Positions 9,250 to 17,604 of a stretch of DNA of 64,000 bases are shown here, piece after piece. The stretch spans positions 635,125 through 699,124 of the forward strand of contig NZ_LISW01000002.1 in NCBI RefSeq assembly GCF_001905735.1, written 5' to 3'. The DNA is from Streptomyces sp. CB01249 (GTDB lineage: Bacteria > Actinomycetota > Actinomycetes > Streptomycetales > Streptomycetaceae). Positions within the stretch are counted from its first letter, which is position 1. Each line of letters opens with the position of its first letter. The position numbers and the translations under genes are program-made. Below the pieces are notes generated by a model. It made no database searches. It saw nothing but the letters and a program-made list of their open reading frames with translations, and was not told the origin of the DNA.

Positions 9250-10803
9250 ATGCGGTCGATCCGGCTACGGATTCTCGCGATTTTCGCGGTATTGGTCATC
9301 GCAGGCGTGGTCGCCTGGCAACTGCTTCCCTCGGACGAGGGGAACTCCGATCCGGTCGTCGTCGGCACGACCGACGCGGTGACCTCGCTCGACCCGGCGG
9401 GCGCCTATGACGCCGGTTCCTGGGCGATGTACAGCAACGTCTACCAGTCCCTGATGACGTTCAAGTCCGGGGGCATCGTCCCCGAGCCGGACGCGGCCGA
9501 GAACTGCCAGTTCATCGGCGCCAAGCTGCAGACGTACCAGTGCAAGCTCCGCGACGACCTGACGTTCTCCAACGGCGACAAGGTCACCCCCGAGGACGTC
9601 AAGTACTCGTTCGACCGGATGCTGGAGATCAAGACGGACGTCGGTCCGTCGGTCCTCTTCCCCAGCCTGAAGAACGTGGTCACCGAGGGCCGGCTCATCA
9701 CCTTCAACCTCTCCTCGCGTGACGCGACCTTCCCGCAGAAGATCGCCACGGGCGCCGGCTCCATCGTGGAGAAGGACGCCTACGCGGAGCACAAGCTGCG
9801 CAACGACGGCCAGGTGACGGGCTCGGGGCCGTACGTCCTGAAGTCCTACGAAGCCGGTGTGAAGGCCGAACTCGTGCCGAACTCGCGGTACAAGGGCGCG
9901 GTCACCAAGACCGGCGGCCCGATCACCGTGCGGTACTACAAGGAGTCCGAAGACCTCCTCTCGGCCTGGAAGTCCGGCCAGGTCGACGTCACGCACCGCC
10001 AGCTGCCGCCGTCCACGCTCGCCTCGCTGAACCCGGGCGACAGCGACCAGCGCGTCACCGAGGCGGACAGCGCCGAGATCCGCAACCTCGTCTTCAACGT
10101 CCGCAAGGGCGCCCCGCTCGCCGACCGCAAGGTCCGCCAGGCCATCGCGGCGGTCATCGACCGCGGCCCGCTGGTGAGCAAGGTCTACAAGGGCACCGTC
10201 GAACCGCTCTACTCGCTGATCCCGCAGGGCACCATCGGGCACAGCACCCCGTTCTTCGACGCCTACCCCTCGCCGGACGCCAAGCGCGCGAAGGCGCTCA
10301 TGGAGGAGGCCGGCGTCCAGACGCCGCTGGCCGTCACCTTCGCCTACCGCGAGGGCGACCAGTACACCGACGAGACCAAGGAGATCCAGCGTCAGCTGAA
10401 CGCCACCGGGCTCTTCAAGGTCACCATCAAGGCCGTCGAGTGGACCCGCTTCCAGAAGGGCTACGCGAAGGGCGAGTACGACATGTACACCGTCGGCTGG
10501 CTCCCGGACTACCCGGACCCCGACACCTTCAGCCAGCCGCTCGTCGGCCGCGACAGCAGCCTCCACAACGGCTACACCAGCAAGAAGATGGACGAGCTGA
10601 TCAGCGCCACGCTGCAGTACAGCGACCGCAGCCGGGCCTCGAACGACTTCAAGGAGCTCCAGAAGCTGGTCGGCGAGGACGTGCCGCTGGTGCCGCTGTG
10701 GCAGAAGAAGGACTACGTCATCGCCAAGGCGGACGTCGCCGGCTCGCAGTACCTCTCCGACGGCACGGGCGTGTGGCGCCTGTGGGAGCTCGGCTGGATC
10801 TGA
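9250..10803 (+). CDS. ABC transporter substrate-binding protein, family 5
   Basis: A 517-residue extracytoplasmic solute-binding protein of the peptide/oligopeptide type (SBP_bac_5). An N-terminal hydrophobic segment (residues 5-25) has no lipobox cysteine, so it is an uncleaved anchor or Sec signal rather than a lipoprotein signal. Family features include VVVGTTDAVTSLDPAGAYD, DDLTFSNGDKVTPEDVKYSFDRM, ADRKVRQAIAAVIDR and VGWLPDYPDPDTFSQPLV. ATG 9250 follows AAGGGAG. An upstream GTG would prepend 19 residues ahead of the anchor. No permease or ATPase gene is adjacent, so it is an orphan whose transporter lies elsewhere; ligand unknown. Confidence 0.87.
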   Translation: MRSIRLRILAIFAVLVIAGVVAWQLLPSDEGNSDPVVVGTTDAVTSLDPAGAYDAGSWAMYSNVYQSLMTFKSGGIVPEPDAAENCQFIGAKLQTYQCKLRDDLTFSNGDKVTPEDVKYSFDRMLEIKTDVGPSVLFPSLKNVVTEGRLITFNLSSRDATFPQKIATGAGSIVEKDAYAEHKLRNDGQVTGSGPYVLKSYEAGVKAELVPNSRYKGAVTKTGGPITVRYYKESEDLLSAWKSGQVDVTHRQLPPSTLASLNPGDSDQRVTEADSAEIRNLVFNVRKGAPLADRKVRQAIAAVIDRGPLVSKVYKGTVEPLYSLIPQGTIGHSTPFFDAYPSPDAKRAKALMEEAGVQTPLAVTFAYREGDQYTDETKEIQRQLNATGLFKVTIKAVEWTRFQKGYAKGEYDMYTVGWLPDYPDPDTFSQPLVGRDSSLHNGYTSKKMDELISATLQYSDRSRASNDFKELQKLVGEDVPLVPLWQKKDYVIAKADVAGSQYLSDGTGVWRLWELGWI

Positions 10804-10828
10804 TTCCGGCTCAGATCGTCGCGGGTGG

Positions 10829-11554
10829 CTAGGACTTCACCGGTCCGGCCGCCCGCGCCGTCGTTTCCGGCAGGAACTCCTCCAGCACCTCGGCCACTTG
10901 GCGCACCAGCGGCCGCACCACCCGGAACCGGGACAGGGCCAGGGCGCGGGCCGCGATCGGGACCGTACGCGTGACCAGGCGGCGGCTGCGGGCGGCGCCG
11001 TCCGTCCGGTCGTACACCCAGAACAGCACCAGGCCCATATGCGCGAGCCACATCAACTGCGGCAGCAGCGGGGTCAGTTCCGGGTCCGTCCGGGTGGTGG
11101 AGCCGGTCAGGCAGCGTTCGTGGATGGCGATGACCGCCTCGCGCGCGGTGACCGACTCCGGCGAGAACGGGCTGAGCGGGCTCTCCGGATCGGCCGCGTT
11201 CTTGAAGAACTGCGTGGCGAAGGGGCGGTACGGCTCCGCCACGTCCAGCCAGGCCAGCAGCACCCCGCGCAGCCGCGCCGCGAGATCCTTCTCGCCGTCC
11301 AGGACCGGCCGCACCGCCTCCGCGTGCTCGGCGGCCAGCCGGTCGTAGAAGCCCTGGACCAGGTGCTCCTTGGACGAGAAGTAGTAGTAGGCGTTCCCCA
11401 CGGAGACGCCCGCCTCCTGGGCGATGGCCCGCATCGTCGTCCGGTCGTAGCCTCTCTCCTGGAAGAGCCGGAGCGCGGTTTCGAGGATCAGTGCACGGGT
11501 CTGCTCGCTCCGGGGGGCCTTGCCGGCCTTTACGTCCTTCTCTTCCTTCACCAC
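10829..11554 (-). CDS. TetR family transcriptional regulator
   Basis: A 241-residue TetR repressor. The N-terminal helix-turn-helix spans about residues 15-60 (ILETALRLFQERGYDRTTMRAIAQEAG, then SVGNAYYYFSSKEHLVQGFYD). The larger C-terminal part is a ligand-binding and dimerisation domain with no identifiable ligand. It ends convergently 25 bp after the solute-binding gene. The start is set at GTG 11554 because TACGCT lies exactly 7 nt upstream and there is no Shine-Dalgarno; a second GTG follows directly. A longer frame to 11701 has no support. It is transcribed away from the MFS exporter gene end, so it could regulate either neighbour or itself. Confidence 0.9.
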   Translation of the reverse strand: MVKEEKDVKAGKAPRSEQTRALILETALRLFQERGYDRTTMRAIAQEAGVSVGNAYYYFSSKEHLVQGFYDRLAAEHAEAVRPVLDGEKDLAARLRGVLLAWLDVAEPYRPFATQFFKNAADPESPLSPFSPESVTAREAVIAIHERCLTGSTTRTDPELTPLLPQLMWLAHMGLVLFWVYDRTDGAARSRRLVTRTVPIAARALALSRFRVVRPLVRQVAEVLEEFLPETTARAAGPVKS

Positions 11555-11561
11555 GGCCCCG

Positions 11562-11567
11562 AGCGTA
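11562..11567 (-). promoter_or_regulatory. -10 element of leaderless TetR promoter
   Basis: Minus-strand TACGCT, then 7 nt, then GTG 11554. This spacing repeats at other genes in the window. Confidence 0.45.
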
Positions 11568-11582
11568 TCCGGGCCGCGCCCG

Positions 11583-12854
11583 CTACCCCGCCGCGGGCGT
11601 CGTCCCCGCGGGCGCCCCGGCCTCCCGGGCGACGCCACCGGCGGCGGGCGCCCCGAAACGCCGTACGCCCGGCACCAGCACGGTGGCCGCGCAGGCGGCA
11701 CCGGCCAGCAGCCCGGCCGCGGCGAGCGGGGCCTCCGTGTTCCAGGCGGAGGCGGCGAGCGGGGCGAGGGTGTAGCCGAGCGGCATCGCGGCCAGCGAGA
11801 GCAGCCAGTCGTACGAGGTCACGCGGGCCAGGGCCTGCGGGGGCACCGCGGACTGGACGGCGGTCTCCCAGACCGGGTTGAGGAAGCCGAGACCGGCCAT
11901 GGCGATCCCGTACGCGGTGAGCGAGACGGCCACCGGGGCGTGCGCGGCCAGCAGGCAGAGCGGCAGCACGTACAGCGCACCGGCGAGATTGGCGGCCAGG
12001 ACCGCCCGGCGTGGCCGGACGCGGCCGGCCACCAGCGAGCCGACGAGCAGGCCCACCGCACCGGTCTGGAGCAGGACGACCCAGCTCCCCTTGCCGCCCG
12101 GGCCGTGCAGGAAGAGGGCCGGGCCGAGCGTGGTCAGCACGGCCGCCGCCCCGTTCCAGACGGCGTGCGCGATCAGGCTCGTCCAGTACCAGTCGCGGCT
12201 GCGGACCTCGGTCCAGCCACCCTTGAGGTCGCCGAGCAGCGAGCGGCGGGGGATGGGGACATGGCGGACCCGGATCGCGTACAGCAGGGCGGCGCTCACC
12301 GCGAAGCTGGCGCCGTCCAGCACGAAGGCCCAGCCCGGTCCGGCGGTGAGGATCAAGGCCCCCGCGACGGCGGGCCCGCCGATCCGCGCGGTCCCGGAGG
12401 CCACCGCCATCAGCGAGTTGGCGCGCAGCAGCCCCGACTCGTCCACGGTGCCCCGGACCAGCGGCGACGAGGTCGGCATCGCGAAGGCCCCGGCCGCGCC
12501 GCCGACCGCCTCGGCGAGGGCGATCTGCCAGAGGGCCGGGGTGCCGGAGAGGAGTTCGGCGCCGACGAAGAGCTGGGTCGCGCACCGCACGAGGTCGGTG
12601 GTCAGGGCCACCGTGCGGGCGTTGAAGCGGTCGCCGACGACCCCGCCCAGCGGGAGCAGCAGCAGCTTGGGCACCATCGCGCACCCCAGTACCAGGGCGA
12701 GAGCGCCGGTCGAGCCGGTGGCCAGATAGACGGCGAGGGTGAGCGCGGCGGGGATCGCGGAGTCGCCCAGCATCGAGAGCGAGCGTCCGATGAAGAGCAG
12801 CCGGAACGAGCGTGTCCTTAAGGGATGCGCCGTGGGCGGCGCGGGATTGACCAT
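11583..12854 (-). CDS. MFS transporter (probable drug/metabolite exporter)
   Basis: A 423-residue major facilitator with about 12 hydrophobic helices. The N-terminus LRTRSFRLLFIGRSLSMLGDSAIPAALTLAVYL and the cytoplasmic loop GGVVGDRFNARTV (a degenerate MFS motif A) fit the MFS_3/enterobactin-exporter-like group. It is divergent from a MarR regulator with a shared operator region, the typical layout of a MarR-controlled exporter. The start is ATG 12854 rather than the in-frame ATG 12863, because a strong promoter (TTGACG, 18 bp, TAGATT) ends 7 nt before it. That makes the message leaderless and leaves 12863 upstream of the transcription start. Confidence 0.87.
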   Translation of the reverse strand: MVNPAPPTAHPLRTRSFRLLFIGRSLSMLGDSAIPAALTLAVYLATGSTGALALVLGCAMVPKLLLLPLGGVVGDRFNARTVALTTDLVRCATQLFVGAELLSGTPALWQIALAEAVGGAAGAFAMPTSSPLVRGTVDESGLLRANSLMAVASGTARIGGPAVAGALILTAGPGWAFVLDGASFAVSAALLYAIRVRHVPIPRRSLLGDLKGGWTEVRSRDWYWTSLIAHAVWNGAAAVLTTLGPALFLHGPGGKGSWVVLLQTGAVGLLVGSLVAGRVRPRRAVLAANLAGALYVLPLCLLAAHAPVAVSLTAYGIAMAGLGFLNPVWETAVQSAVPPQALARVTSYDWLLSLAAMPLGYTLAPLAASAWNTEAPLAAAGLLAGAACAATVLVPGVRRFGAPAAGGVAREAGAPAGTTPAAG

Positions 12855-12861
12855 GGGCGGC

Positions 12862-12891
12862 AATCTATTTCGGTACCGAAGTATCCGTCAA
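12862..12891 (-). promoter_or_regulatory. Leaderless MFS promoter with operator in the spacer
   Basis: On the minus strand, -35 TTGACG (12886-12891) and -10 TAGATT (12862-12867) are separated by 18 bp. The start codon at 12854 follows 7 nt later. The perfect palindrome TTCGGTACCGAA sits inside the spacer, so a bound repressor would block RNA polymerase. Confidence 0.65.
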
Positions 12892-12912
12892 CGAGAATTA
12901 CGGTTCCGAAGG
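12869..12912. promoter_or_regulatory. Probable MarR operator: two related half-palindromic boxes
   Basis: Box 1 at 12869-12880 is the perfect 12-bp palindrome TTCGGTACCGAA. Box 2 at about 12901-12910 reads CGGTTCCGAA. Both are followed by GNATC, which gives a direct-repeat relationship about 30 bp apart. The boxes lie between the divergent MFS and MarR genes. Binding by the adjacent MarR protein is inferred. Confidence 0.55.
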
Positions 12913-12988
12913 ATCTGGTCTGCCGGAGGACCCCGCCCGTCGAAGGTGCCCGGCCGCCGGAGGACCCCGGCCGCCGGAGGCGTCCGCG

Positions 12989-12994
12989 TAGGCT
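12989..12994 (+). promoter_or_regulatory. -10 element of leaderless MarR promoter
   Basis: TAGGCT is followed by 7 nt and then ATG 13002, with no Shine-Dalgarno. Confidence 0.45.
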
Positions 12995-13001
12995 GAGCGT
13001 C

Positions 13002-13511
13002 ATGGAGCAACGCGACTGGACCGACGGCCACGTGGAGCGCTGGAGACCCGTGCTTCCCGAGCTCGACGCGGATGTCGAGGGCGCGGTGACCCGGATGAAG
13101 AAGCTCTCCGTCCATCTGCGCCGGGTGCGCGAGCAGTCCCTCATCGACTTCGACCTGGACCGGCAGGAGTTCGACACCCTGCACAAGCTGGCCGGTCGCG
13201 GCGGCACGGCGGCCCCGTCCGAACTGGCCGCCGACCTCGACCTCGCCCCAGCGTCCGTCACCGGCCGGCTGGACGCGGTCGAGCGCCGCGGCTTCGTCCG
13301 GCGCACCCCGTCCACCACGGACCGGCGCCGCGTCGACGTGGTGCTGACGGACGAGGGCCGCTCGACCTGGCTCGGCGCGATGGCCTTCCTCGGGCACGAG
13401 GAGGAGCGGCTGCTCGGCGTCCTGGACGCGGACGAGCGGGCACTGCTCAACGACATGCTGCGGCGCATCATGGTCGTCGCGGAGGACCGGGGCGGGGCGG
13501 CCTGGGACTGA
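13002..13511 (+). CDS. MarR family transcriptional regulator
   Basis: A 169-residue winged-helix regulator. The recognition region is PSELAADLDLAPASVTGRLDAVERRGFVRR (about residues 68-98) and the wing is TPSTTDRRRVDVVLTDEG, which closely follows the MarR pattern. It is divergent from an MFS exporter with a palindrome between them, so it probably represses both, with release by a ligand (inference). ATG 13002 is chosen because homology begins just after it and TAGGCT lies 7 nt upstream. An upstream in-frame extension of 59 codons runs through the operator and is rejected. Confidence 0.9.
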   Translation: MEQRDWTDGHVERWRPVLPELDADVEGAVTRMKKLSVHLRRVREQSLIDFDLDRQEFDTLHKLAGRGGTAAPSELAADLDLAPASVTGRLDAVERRGFVRRTPSTTDRRRVDVVLTDEGRSTWLGAMAFLGHEEERLLGVLDADERALLNDMLRRIMVVAEDRGGAAWD

Positions 13512-13512
13512 C

Positions 13513-14286
13513 TCAGTCCTCCGCCGTGCGGCCCAGCTCCTCCCGCACCCCGTCCGGCCCGAGTTCCAGCAGCCGGGCCACCGCCTCGTTCCACCTCTCC
13601 GCCGCCTGCTCCACCGCGTCCCGGAAGCCCCGCCGCAACGGCCCCCCGGCCAGCAGCAGCGCCACCGCGGCGACCGGGCGCAGCAGCCACCGCCCGCGCA
13701 CCGTGGCCACCGCCTCGACCGCCCAGCGCCCGTCCTCCGCGCGCCGGGGCCGCAGCTGCAGCCGCGCCTCACCCAGCAGGTGCTTCAGCCGCACGGTCAC
13801 CGGGGCGCGCGCGGCGGGCGGCGCACCGGGCGGCAGCGCCGCCGCGTCCCACCACGCGGCCAGGTCGGCCCGCGCCCGCCCCGACCCGCGCCGCAGCACA
13901 CCCGAGCCGTCCGGTCCCCACATCCGGCCCCGCCCCTCGACGAGCCGGGGCCGGTCGGGCGCGGTCAGCCGCAGGGACACCTTGGCGTTCAGGTCCGGGG
14001 CGCTCAGCCGCTGCTCCACCTCGACCGCGGAGGTGCGCCGCCACTCCCGTATGCGTACCGCCATCCGCTCGCCGTCGTCCGCCCGGCCGATCTCGTACAG
14101 CGCCCCGGCCCGGAGGTGACGCCCCTTCAGCAGCCGTAGGTCATCGACGGGTTGGCCGTCCGGCGTGACGACAGTCGTGCCCTCGGCCCGGGTCGACTCG
14201 GCCAGGTCCCAGAGGAGCGGGGCGAGTTCGGCGACGAGGGCGCGCTCCACGGCCAGGACGGTGACGGAGTGCCGCAGGACGGCCAT
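13513..14286 (-). CDS. Conserved hypothetical protein
   Basis: 257 residues, not assigned to a family. The sequence begins MAVLRHSVTVLAVERALVAELAPLLWDLAE, then a basic, Arg-rich middle, and a hydrophobic stretch near residues 205-220 (WLLRPVAAVALLLAGGPL) that may be a single membrane-associated helix. It ends convergently, essentially abutting the MarR gene (1 bp between them). The upstream gene on the same strand ends 13 bp before this start, so the two are probably one operon. Codon use matches the neighbours. The central RLLKGRHLRAGALYEIGRADDGERMAVRIREW region looks like a folded beta-rich domain but I cannot name it. Confidence 0.65.
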   Translation of the reverse strand: MAVLRHSVTVLAVERALVAELAPLLWDLAESTRAEGTTVVTPDGQPVDDLRLLKGRHLRAGALYEIGRADDGERMAVRIREWRRTSAVEVEQRLSAPDLNAKVSLRLTAPDRPRLVEGRGRMWGPDGSGVLRRGSGRARADLAAWWDAAALPPGAPPAARAPVTVRLKHLLGEARLQLRPRRAEDGRWAVEAVATVRGRWLLRPVAAVALLLAGGPLRRGFRDAVEQAAERWNEAVARLLELGPDGVREELGRTAED

Positions 14287-14299
14287 CGGGTGTCCGCCC

Positions 14300-14890
14300 T
14301 CAGACGCTCATCGAGCGGGCGGTGTTGACCTGGGACATCACCATCGGGAAGGTCTCCGGCGCGTAGGCCGGGATCATCGTGGAGTGGTGGCGGCCCGCAC
14401 TGGTCACCGTCACCTGGACGAAGCCGGTCGTCCGCTTCTGCTTCATCAGCAGGAACAACAGGCCGATCAGGCAGAACAGGGCGAAGATGATCGCCAGCAC
14501 GATCGCGACCGGCGGGATCTTCTCCTCGGTCCGCGACATGTCCGTCGCCGTCCACACCGCGCCCCGCAGGGGCATCGTCCCGGACGGCGTCACGATCGAA
14601 TCGCTCATCACCGTGATGTCCCCGATGGACAGCACCGGCGCCCCGCCGCCCGTCGGAGCCGCGCCCGGATACCCGTATCCCGGGGCCTGCTGCGACGGAT
14701 ACCCGTAGCCCGGCGGCTGCGACGGCGGGCCGGAGAGCGGCTGCGGGTAGCCGTAGACCGGATTGCCGGCCGACGGGTAGCCGTAGCCCTGGCCGTTCGG
14801 GACGCCGGGCGGAGGCCCGGGAGGTGTTCCGGGCGGCTGGGAGGGCCCCCACTTGGATGAGTCGTCCGCGTACGGATTCGGATCGCTCAA
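14300..14890 (-). CDS. Membrane protein with Pro/Gly/Tyr-rich N-terminus
   Basis: 196 residues with two clear parts. Residues 1-85 are disordered and low complexity with repeated YGYP units. Residues 90-120 (APVLSIGDITVMSDSIVTPSG) form a soluble segment. One transmembrane helix (VAIVLAIIFALFCLIGLLFLLM, about 128-149) is followed by an 'exterior' domain of about 45 residues. The start is TTG 14890 with GGGGAA just before it; the N-terminus MSDPNPYADDSSKWG is the kind seen in many Streptomyces membrane proteins. It is upstream of, and probably co-transcribed with, the hypothetical at 13513. Function unknown. Confidence 0.7.
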   Translation of the reverse strand: MSDPNPYADDSSKWGPSQPPGTPPGPPPGVPNGQGYGYPSAGNPVYGYPQPLSGPPSQPPGYGYPSQQAPGYGYPGAAPTGGGAPVLSIGDITVMSDSIVTPSGTMPLRGAVWTATDMSRTEEKIPPVAIVLAIIFALFCLIGLLFLLMKQKRTTGFVQVTVTSAGRHHSTMIPAYAPETFPMVMSQVNTARSMSV

Positions 14891-14991
14891 CGTTCCCCGC
14901 TCTCGCTCTCCCCGCGCAACCCCGTGGCGGCGGTGGGTGAACCGACCACCGGTTCCGCACGACCGTACCGTCCGGGCCGCCGGGACGCAGC

Positions 14992-15027
14992 AAGAGGCCC
15001 GGACCCCCGAGGGGGACCGGGCCTCTT
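14992..15027 (-). terminator. Terminator-like hairpin after sdhB
   Basis: An inverted repeat of 17 nt per arm with one mismatch (AAGAGGCCCGGACCCCC paired with its complement) lies 16 bp beyond the sdhB stop. It probably ends the sdhCDAB message. Confidence 0.7.
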
Positions 15028-15043
15028 CAGCTGCGCGGGGGGA

Positions 15044-15820
15044 TCAGAAGCGACGCGTGATCAGCGCGCGCTTGACCTCCTGGATCGCCTTGGTGACCTC
15101 GATGCCACGCGGGCAGGCGTCCGTGCAGTTGAAGGTGGTGCGGCAACGCCACACACCGTCACGGTCGTTGAGGATCTCCAGGCGCTGCTCGCCGCCCTCG
15201 TCGCGCGAGTCGAAGATGAAGCGGTGCGCGTTGACGATCGCCGCCGGGCCGAAGTACTGGCCGTCGTTCCAGAACACCGGGCACGAGGACGTGCACGCGG
15301 CGCACAGGATGCACTTGGTGGTGTCGTCGAAGCGCTCGCGGTCCTCGGGGGACTGCAGACGCTCGCGGGTCGGCTCGTTCCCCTTGGTGATGAGGAAGGG
15401 CATGACGTCGCGGTACGCCTGGAAGAACGGGTCCATGTCGACCACGAGGTCCTTGAGGACCGTGAGGCCCTTGATGGCCTCGATCGTGATCGGCTTCTCC
15501 GGACTCAGGTCCTTGATCAGCGTCTTGCAGGCGAGCCTGTTCTTGCCGTTGATCCGCATGGCGTCCGAACCGCAGATGCCGTGCGCGCAGGACCGGCGGA
15601 ACGTGAGCGTCCCGTCCTGGTCCCACTTGATCTTGTGAAGGGCGTCGAGGACACGCTCCTTCGGGTCGATCTCGATCTGGAAGTCCTGCCACTGGGCCTC
15701 GTCGGAGACCTCCGGGTTGAACCGCCGGATGCGGAACGTGGCCGTGATGTACGGCGAGTCGGCGAAGCCGGCCTCGGGCTCGGGAGCCTTGTCGGCCTTG
15801 TCCAGGGTGGGTGTAGCCAT
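15044..15820 (-). CDS. sdhB: Succinate dehydrogenase iron-sulfur subunit
   Basis: 258-residue subunit that passes electrons from the flavoprotein to menaquinone at the inner face of the membrane. The [2Fe-2S] cysteines are in RRSCAHGICGSDAMRINGKN and the following LAC. The [4Fe-4S] cluster cysteines are in CILCAACTSSCPV, and the [3Fe-4S] cysteines are in CRTTFNCTDACPRGIEV. All appear intact. The gene starts at ATG 15820, which overlaps the sdhA stop by one base, so it is translationally coupled as the last gene of sdhCDAB. An N-terminal extension of about 25 residues (ATPTLDKADKAPEPEAG) precedes the ferredoxin domain. Confidence 0.96.
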   Translation of the reverse strand: MATPTLDKADKAPEPEAGFADSPYITATFRIRRFNPEVSDEAQWQDFQIEIDPKERVLDALHKIKWDQDGTLTFRRSCAHGICGSDAMRINGKNRLACKTLIKDLSPEKPITIEAIKGLTVLKDLVVDMDPFFQAYRDVMPFLITKGNEPTRERLQSPEDRERFDDTTKCILCAACTSSCPVFWNDGQYFGPAAIVNAHRFIFDSRDEGGEQRLEILNDRDGVWRCRTTFNCTDACPRGIEVTKAIQEVKRALITRRF

Positions 15821-17574
15821 CAGTACTTACGCTCCATCGGCTGGTAGCGGGTCGTGACGACCGGCTTGTAGTCCAGCCGGATCGACTCGGTGCCGTCCTC
15901 GGCGACCTCGCGGTACGCCATGGTGTGGCGCATGAAGTTGACGTCGTCGCGGTTCGGGTAGTCCTCGCGGTAGTGACCGCCGCGGGACTCCTTGCGCGCC
16001 AGCGCCGACGTCGCCATGACCTCGGCCAGGTCGAGCAGGTTGCCCAGCTCGATGGCCTCCAGCAGGTCGGTGTTGAACCGCTTGCCCTTGTCCTGGACGG
16101 AGACGTCCAGGTAGCGCTTGCGCAGCTCCGCGATCTTGTCGACCGCGGTCTTGATCGTCTGCTCGGTGCGGAACACCATCACGTTGGCGTCCATGCACTC
16201 CTGGAGCTCCTGGCGGATCGTCGCGACCCGCTCGGTGCCCGTGGAGTTGCGCAGCCGCTCGACCTGGTCGATGACCTGCTGCGCCGGGTCCTCGGGGAGC
16301 TCGGGGAGTTCGCTCTTCGCGGAGTACTCGGCGGCGGCGATGCCCGCGCGGCGTCCGAAGACGTTGATGTCGAGCAGCGAGTTGGTGCCGAGGCGGTTGG
16401 CGCCGTGCACCGACACACAGGCGACCTCGCCGGCGGCGTACAGGCCCGGGACGACGGTGGTGTTGTCGGCCAGCACCTCGCCCTCGACGTTGGTCGGGAT
16501 GCCGCCCATGGCGTAGTGCGCGGTCGGCTGGATCGGGATCGGGTCCGTGTAGGGCTCGATGCCGAGGTACGTACGCGCGAACTCGGTGATGTCCGGGAGC
16601 TTGGCGTCCAGCTGCTCCGGCGGGAGGTGCGTCAGGTCGAGGTAGACGTGGTCGCCCTCGGGACCGCAGCCGCGGCCCTCGCGGATCTCCGTGTAGATGG
16701 AGCGGGACACGACGTCACGGGACGCGAGGTCCTTCATGACGGGCGCGTACTTCTCCATGAAGCGCTCGCCGTCCTTGTTGCGGAGGATGCCGCCCTCACC
16801 GCGGGCGCCCTCCGTCAGCAGGATGCCCATGCGCCAGATGCCGGTCGGGTGGAACTGGAAGAACTCCATGTCCTCCAGCGGCAGACCCCGGCGGTAGCAG
16901 GCGGCCTGGCCGTCACCGGTCAGGGTGTGCGCGTTCGACGTCACCTTGAAGAACTTGCCGGTGCCGCCGGAGGCGTAGATGACCGCCTTCGCGCGGAAGA
17001 CGTGGATCTCGCCGGTGGCCAGCTCGTAGGCGACGACGCCGGCGGACTTCTTGACGCCGTCCTCCTCGACCACCAGCTGGTCCAGGACGTAGAACTCGTT
17101 GAAGAACTCCACGCCCTCCTTGACGCAGTTCTGGTAGAGCGTCTGGAGGATCATGTGGCCGGTGCGGTCGCCCGAGTAGCAGGCGCGGCGGACCGGGGCC
17201 TCGCCGTGGTTGCGGGAGTGACCGCCGAAGCGGCGCTGGTCGATCTTGCCCTGGGGCGTGCGGCCGAACGGCAGGCCCATCTTCTCCAGGTCGAGAACGG
17301 CGTCGATGGCCTCCTTCGCCAGGATCTCGGCGGCGTCCTGGTCGACCAGGTAGTCACCGCCCTTGATCGTGTCGAAGGTGTGCCACTCCCAGTTGTCCTC
17401 CTCCACGTTGGCCAGCGCGGCGGCCATGCCGCCCTGCGCGGCGCCCGTGTGGGAGCGGGTGGGGTAGAGCTTGGTCAGCACGGCGGTGCGGCTGCGCTTG
17501 GTCGACTCGATGGCCGCGCGCATGCCGGCGCCGCCGGCGCCGACGATGACGGTGTCGTACGTGTGGATCTGCAT
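15820..17574 (-). CDS. sdhA: Succinate dehydrogenase flavoprotein subunit
   Basis: 584-residue catalytic subunit that oxidises succinate to fumarate. The N-terminal FAD-binding loop is VIVGAGGAGMRAAIES, and SHTGAAQGGMAAAL surrounds the histidine that binds FAD covalently. FFQFHPTGI and HANRLGTNSLLD belong to the active site and the FAD/capping region. The length and motifs are standard for the actinobacterial succinate:menaquinone oxidoreductase. It lies 30 bp downstream of sdhD, and its stop overlaps the sdhB start. Confidence 0.97.
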   Translation of the reverse strand: MQIHTYDTVIVGAGGAGMRAAIESTKRSRTAVLTKLYPTRSHTGAAQGGMAAALANVEEDNWEWHTFDTIKGGDYLVDQDAAEILAKEAIDAVLDLEKMGLPFGRTPQGKIDQRRFGGHSRNHGEAPVRRACYSGDRTGHMILQTLYQNCVKEGVEFFNEFYVLDQLVVEEDGVKKSAGVVAYELATGEIHVFRAKAVIYASGGTGKFFKVTSNAHTLTGDGQAACYRRGLPLEDMEFFQFHPTGIWRMGILLTEGARGEGGILRNKDGERFMEKYAPVMKDLASRDVVSRSIYTEIREGRGCGPEGDHVYLDLTHLPPEQLDAKLPDITEFARTYLGIEPYTDPIPIQPTAHYAMGGIPTNVEGEVLADNTTVVPGLYAAGEVACVSVHGANRLGTNSLLDINVFGRRAGIAAAEYSAKSELPELPEDPAQQVIDQVERLRNSTGTERVATIRQELQECMDANVMVFRTEQTIKTAVDKIAELRKRYLDVSVQDKGKRFNTDLLEAIELGNLLDLAEVMATSALARKESRGGHYREDYPNRDDVNFMRHTMAYREVAEDGTESIRLDYKPVVTTRYQPMERKY

Positions 17575-17604
17575 GGTTTACCTCTGGTCCTTCGGGCCCG
17601 GCGC

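Noticed and set aside
12825..13001. In-frame N-terminal extension of the MarR gene
   Set aside because: It crosses the operator and the -10 element and lacks any ribosome-binding site.
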